Source of the DNA: Siphonodentalium dalli
Taxonomy: Eukaryota > Mollusca > Scaphopoda > Gadilida > Siphonodentaliidae
DNA: 64,000 bases
Assembly (NCBI GenBank): GCA_032622095.1
Contig: CP136063.1
Coordinates: 144,107,950 to 144,171,949 of the forward strand
Reading direction: 5' to 3'
Below the pieces are notes generated by a model. That model was not told the DNA's origin. It saw only the letters and a list, made by a program, of their open reading frames with translations, and searched no databases. Position 1 is the stretch's first letter, and every line of letters starts with the position of its first letter. Shown here one piece after another: positions 58,993 to 64,000 of this stretch. The position numbers and the translations under genes are program-made.

Positions 58993-61900
58993 CAAGTTGT
59001 GGTTGTCTGGCTAATCTGTATTCTATACATCGCATCCTAAGATGTCTGATGCACCATGCATCATTGTTACTATTGTCTCCACTGACAACACCAGAAATAT
59101 TGGAATTTGCTCTCACAAACTTGACATAGATATCGGCAAAAATTTACTTTTCAGGTTTCGACAATTTCTTCAAGTAAAATGCAACTATCTTTGGTATCAA
59201 ACGTGTTTATTGTTTTGGTATATCTTAAATGTGTCACACTACGGTGTTTATCGACTAAATTGCTCAAGATGGCTTCCAAAATGGCAACCAAATTTGTAAA
59301 AAGTTAACATTATTCTCTGCGTTATCCGAAAAATGTAGCAAATTGTGACTTACTTGGTTATTGTACGTGTTAGTTAATTAACTGACAACTACGTTCTATT
59401 ATGTTTGTCCCAGTTCCGTATGGGGCATGACAAATTCATTTTAAAGTTGCAGTATGGAATTTTGCGGAGAACCTCCTTTGTGATCTGGCAATATTATTGA
59501 AAGGAAATGAGCAGAACGTTGAGAGGAACTGAGATGAACCATGATTTATGGGTATTCTGGCCCATTATGATAAACATTTATCAACTGGATACAGGGTGGA
59601 AGCCAAGATGGCAGCCAGAGAGTTACTCTATGATCATAGATGAGGATAATACGTATACAGGGAGTTATTGTATGGTCATGAATGTGTGGGTATATATGGA
59701 GTGCCCTGTTGGTAACGGTGGGACGTATATTTATATATGTTGTGGATGTGTTATCATTTGTGGTATATGGGGAGTAGATGTATGATCATGGCTAGCGTGT
59801 ATGAGTATGGCAAGTATGGAACTTATGAGTGGTCGGATGTTCGGGTATTGGTATATCTGGAAGGGCTCACCATTGGTGATGTGCATATGTATATTTGGAT
59901 TGACTCTATGGTCATGGGTATGGCGAATAGGTATACATGGAGTGGCTGTATGGTCCATGGTGAGGTGAATATGTATACAATGAGTGACTATATGGCCATG
60001 TGTCGGGTGTAGGTGTATACCTGGTGTTCATGCATGGTGACTCGTGGCGGTATCGTCATTTGTGGAATGTACAGGTATAACCAATTATGGCTGTATGGCC
60101 AGGTGTACGTGTATAAAGTGCGTGACTATGTTGTCATTTGTGTGGTGTTTATGTACATATGGAGTGACTGGGGTAATGGTGGGTTGTACATGTGTACCTT
60201 GGGTGGCTATCGCTTTCCAAAATAACTCAAGGATGTGTTCATCAATAGAGAGGTCATGTCAGAGAGTTCTCCATCTTGATGGTATTTATGTACATGGGGG
60301 GACGTTAAGCGTGGAAAGCGTTAGCCACCCATTATCACACGGTCATTACATAAATATATTAACACCACAGACATAACAATATAGTGAGCCACTGTATACA
60401 TGTACACCTGACCCATGACCATACAACAACGTGTCACAATGCAGGCACACCGGATATACTCCTAAACATGACCCATAACCATATAGTCACTCCTTGTATA
60501 CCCATTCATCTCATCATTTGTCATAAGGTCATCCCCTGTATACATATTCTCCAAACGCATAGTCAAATAGAAATCAATATATACATCAAAACCACAACAA
60601 TGACCATAAAGTCACTCCGGTATACATATGCACCTCACCAATGGCCGTATAGCCACTCGCTTCATACACATACCATCATCCATGTCACCTGGTATACTCC
60701 TTCGCCTGACCTATGACCATATAGTCACCCCGTGTGTACCTTTTCAAAACAGTCATACATGATCATGGCCAATCCTTGTATACATATTCACCTCAACATT
60801 GGCCCTGTCACTCCCTGTATCCCTATTTGTCACACCATAGCCGAATAGCCACTCAAGATATACTAATACACCCCAGCCATGTCAGTATAGTCACTCCATG
60901 TATGCATATGAACCTCATCCATGACCATATAGCCACTCGCTATATACACATGTCCCTCGCCCATGACAATAAAGCAACACGTGTGTATACTGGTATAACC
61001 TACACATGACCATACGCCACGAGTCCCCAAACAGGAACACCAGGTATACTCATACGCTTGACACATGATCATTTAGTCACCCCCTGTATAGATGATAATT
61101 ACATTTAGGATCATACAATCACTACTTGTGTACCCACATGTACTCATCTCAACATTAACCATACAGTCACTACCTGTATACCTATTCGACACACATAGTC
61201 TTATAACTACTCGATATACATATGCAGCCCACCCTAGACCATAGATTCACTCCAGGTATACATGTAAACCTCACTAATGGCCATTCAGCCCTTCCAGATA
61301 TACAAAAAACCCACACACACGACCGCTCAAACAATCCATATTTGCATGACAATTCAGAAATTCACTGTATAATCATAATCATACACGCGATCCATGATAA
61401 TACAGCTAAGCCCTATACACCCACCAATGGTAATACATCCACGAGATATGTAAATATACATCTCAAAGTTCTGCCCATTTCCTTTCAATAAATATGGCCA
61501 AAATCACAAAAGAGGTTCTCGACACAATTACATATTTCAAAATGAATTTGTCATGCCCCATACGGAACTGGAACAACCAAAATAGAACATGTAGTTGTCA
61601 GTTAATTAACTAACACGTATAATAACCAAGTGAGTCGCAATTTGCTACCTTTTCGGATAATGCAGAGAATGTTCGGGATATATGTAAAATAAAATTACAT
61701 TTTACAAATTTGGTTGCCATTTTGGAAGCCATCTTGAGCAATTTGGTCTATAAACACCGTAGTGTGACACATATAAGATAGACCAAAACAATAAACACAT
61801 TTCAATCCAAAGATAGTTATATTTTACCTGAAAAAATGGTCAAACCTGAAAAGTTAATTTTTTCCAATATTTATGTCAAGTTTTTGAGAGAAAAGTCCAA

Positions 61901-62016
61901 TATTTCCAATATTTTTGACGATGACAATAGTAACAGTTAACCATGGTGCATCAGACATGTTAGTATTCATTGTATAGAATGCAGAATAGCCAATTTTATA
62001 CATCAACCACAACTTG
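58993..62016. repeat. 3-kb imperfect inverted repeat
   Basis: The left arm from CAAGTTGTGGTTG (58993) is the diverged complement of the right arm ending CAACCACAACTTG (62016). Shared landmarks in mirror order include ATGTCTGATGCACCATG, TATCTTTGG, TGTGTCACACTACGGTGTTT, CAAGATGGCTTCCAAAATGG, GTTAGTTAATTAACTGAC and CCGTATGGGGCATGAC. The centre is near 60365. There are many mismatches and indels, so this is not a recent palindrome. A common ORF-like reading (MSDAP...NIG...KLDI.IGKN) occurs in both arms but is broken in each. Confidence 0.8.
59600..61480. repeat. Inverted minisatellite at the palindrome core
   Basis: Degenerate units of about 55-60 bp. On the right arm they read CACTCC..GTATACAT, ATTCACCTCACC, CATGACCATATAG. 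On the left arm the same units are inverted (CTATATGGTCATGG, GGTATACATGGAGTG). The orientation switches near 60365. ORFs over it (W/Y/M-rich, H/T/P-rich) are repeat products. Confidence 0.8.
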
Positions 62017-62669
62017 CAAGTGATTGCAGGACATGCTGGTGTAATATATACCATTTTCCATATTTTGGTGGACATATTGGCAGCCATTTTGAGCCAAAGT
62101 AAGAATTTTGGTTCCAGTGATTTGGAATATTCATAGGTAATGATATGCCTCACTTACATTACAAAGTTCTGTTCATTTCTTGTTGAAATATGACTAGAAT
62201 CCCAATTGTGATTTTTTGTGAAATTTTATACCGCATTCTGTAAAATCGAATTTTTGAGGGATCGGAAGGAGTTAGGACCCCAATAATTGCATATTTAATT
62301 GCTTCAAAAATCAGTTAATATACAAAACACAAAATAAAGTTATATTACTCAACCAGTTCCAAACAGCATGAATTGATCAAGAAGATATTTGTGAACAAAT
62401 GTCATATTTTCAACTTCCGGTGGCCATTTTGGCGGCCATCTTGGATGGTGAGTTTAAATTTTGGCCTAAAAAAGTGTCATTATGTCTTAGCTTCACGAAA
62501 ATATATATATTTGTATACATTTTATAGATTCCCCCCCTATAATTTGCATAAAACTGACTTAGGGTCTGGTCTGAAAAACGGCGGCCATGATGGACGCCAT
62601 CTTGTCTGGAGTCTATAAGGCCACTTTTTTTTCTTGTTAACATTGCTTAAAAGTTGAAGGACATAATAA
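62017..62669. other. Repeat-like flank with GGCGGCCAT words
   Basis: Carries GGTGGCCATTTTGGCGGCC, CGGCGGCCATGATGG and CGCCATCTTG, matching the AAGATGG/CCATCTTG style of the inverted repeat arms. It may be the outer part of the same element. No gene. Confidence 0.4.
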
Positions 62670-63779
62670 GGAACATTTCTTACTATCGAAGACCCCACCA
62701 TGGCCGCAAAACTAATCAACGATGACCTCGAAACTCTCATGTGTTGGGCATCAGAATGGCTTGTAAAATTCAATCCCCTGAAAACGGAATCTCTCTTAAT
62801 CTCCAGGAAAGAAACACCAGTATATCATCCACATTTGACCATGGGAACCGCGACAATTGTTGAGGTTGACAGCCATAAACATCTGGGACTTACTTTCGAC
62901 AACATGGGCTCTTGGGGTATCCACATCAGATCTATGCTTGACAAAGCATGGAGTCGAGTAAATCTAGTACGTAAACACAGATACAAGCTAAGCAGAGTAA
63001 CGCTTGAAAAAATACATTATACATTTATCCGACCAATACTGGAATATGCCTCCCCTGTTTGGGATAACTGCCCTGATTATCTTAGTGATGACATTGAAAA
63101 GGTTCAGTATGAAATGGCCCGAATAGTAGCAGGTGCAACCATCAGTACGAGTAACGCGTGCCTTTTGTCAGAGACTGGCTGGGAACTCCTCTCTTCACGC
63201 CGTAGAAAACACAAGCTATGCCAATTTTTTAAAATGATACGAGGAACTGCTCCATCAATTTTAAGAAATTATGTACGACCAATTCAGGCAAATAATTCCA
63301 GATATAACTTAAGATTTGAACATATAAGACTACCCTCGAATATTAATTATGACTATTATATGGATTCTTTCTTACCATCTGCAATTACCGAATGGAACAA
63401 ACTGTCAGAAACTACAAAGAGCAGCAGTACAATCGAAGACTTCAAAAAGGAACTGAACAGTGACAATATACGTCCACCTGCCTATTTTTATCATAGTAAA
63501 TGTCGTAAATCTCATATCCTCCATACCCGGTTAAGATTGAACTGCAGCCACCTAAGTGGTGACCTGACAGATAACCATGTAAAAATTTCCCCCTTCTGTC
63601 TATGCGGGGAATTTGAGACAACTTACCACTATCTCTTTGAATGTACATTTTATCAAGAGCCCAGAAGAGAACTATATGACTCCCTACCAAATGTTGCCTT
63701 ATCTAATGCGGGGGGTCAAGAGAGCTTAGTCTTCGCGAAAACAAACAAATATTTAATGCAGTACAGACATATATTATGA
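62670..63779 (+). pseudogene. 5'-truncated non-LTR retrotransposon, RT C-terminal ORF still open
   Basis: The open frame begins right after TAA (62667-62669) with FLTIEDPTMAAKLINDDLET, the segment that normally follows the FADD box. The breakpoint therefore lies just behind the catalytic motif, and no active site remains. Thumb landmarks are WASEWLVKFNPLKTESL, HKHLGLTF and FIRPILEYASPVWD. The C-terminal region holds FLPSAITEWNKL, LRLNCSHLSGDL and a zinc-knuckle-like C-x-C-x7-H-x4-C (CLCGEFETTYHYLFEC). The nominal ATG at 62700 is internal to the original protein. The frame stays intact for about 369 codons, so the insertion is fairly young. Jockey/CR1-like clades are possible. Confidence 0.8.
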
Positions 63780-64000
63780 GAACAAAAAGATTTCCATGAT
63801 CTGTATGGGTAACAAATTGCTTTGGATTCCGGCCGCGTTATGCGGCAGCACGATGTTCTCCATTATGTATGTAGTACTAAATGTCTTCCGATAACGATTA
63901 TTTTGTAAGTTACTTTACTTGTCACTATCCTGTATATACGTGAAATGATTCTGTAAAGGATAATGTTCGAAGCAGAGGGAATTCGGTAAAAGAATAGACG
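63780..64000 (+). other. Probable retroelement 3' UTR
   Basis: Follows the stop codon. Contains CCGGCCGCGTTATGCGGC (63830-63847). The element end and any poly-A or repeat tail are not evident before the window ends. Confidence 0.35.

Noticed and set aside
58670-59116. Y/I/H-rich ORFs near the alternating TG/TA tract
   Set aside because: Repeat-derived, no domain, both strands open.
59507-61491. W/Y/M-rich ORFs on plus and H/P/T-rich ORFs
   Set aside because: Readings of the inverted minisatellite; the amino-acid pattern follows the 55-60 bp unit.

Overview
The window is animal-type nuclear DNA. It is AT-rich and non-operonic, with candidate exons bounded by AG/GT splice sites, AATAAA signals, and APE-endonuclease non-LTR retrotransposons. 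Microsatellite-tailed interspersed repeats dominate. This texture is common in marine invertebrates such as molluscs, but I cannot name the species. No bacterial gene, rRNA, tRNA or CRISPR is visible.

Positions 1-34,356 form one continuous head-to-tail array of non-autonomous rolling-circle (Helitron-type) elements, all on the minus strand: one partial and 27 whole modules. Read on the minus strand, each module starts with TCTATACTATATATTTT or TCTATTATATATTTTTGG and carries a GT/TA microsatellite. It ends with a GC-rich hairpin, an 8-9 base spacer and CTAG, directly followed by the next module's TC. No Rep or helicase gene is present. Four modules of about 3.1 kb (1599, 5902, 9031 and 26840) are nearly identical. 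Each holds a compact gene-like cassette: two TATATAAA boxes, a 95-codon ORF, and AATAAA placed so that the likely cleavage site meets the Helitron 3' terminus. Other modules carry a 122-bp satellite with NRF1-like TGCGCATGCGC palindromes, or dense TCAAGGTCA half-sites. A two-module block at 12161-14006 recurs at 20204-22042.

Positions 34,357-46,300 hold a plus-strand Helitron 3' end, a decayed CR1/Jockey-type reverse transcriptase (35023-37011), a GAT microsatellite tract, a C25 run, a MITE and a 2,966-bp DNA transposon (39247-42212). The transposon has TACGG/CCGTA termini, a CCTTCG target duplication, subterminal arrays of 19-20 bp palindromes (GGGAGAAAAGTTTTCTCCC type), and a truncated integrase-like transposase ORF. 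These traits fit the IS3EU superfamily as I remember it.

Positions 46,300-53,000 are the most host-like part. They hold a terminal exon on the minus strand (46362-46532), a weak internal exon (50065-50156), a 62-codon exon resembling the dynein heavy-chain stalk region (52614-52799), and a scattered GTAACAG..GGGAC word.

Positions 53,000-64,000 are again mobile DNA. A minus-strand EN-RT retrotransposon (53675-57515) is split by a 1,344-bp MULE-like insertion with perfect 71-bp inner repeats and an 11-bp target duplication. Next come a plus-strand RT C-terminal fragment, a 3-kb inverted repeat whose arms carry an inverted minisatellite, and a 5'-truncated RT C-terminal ORF of 359 codons that is still open.
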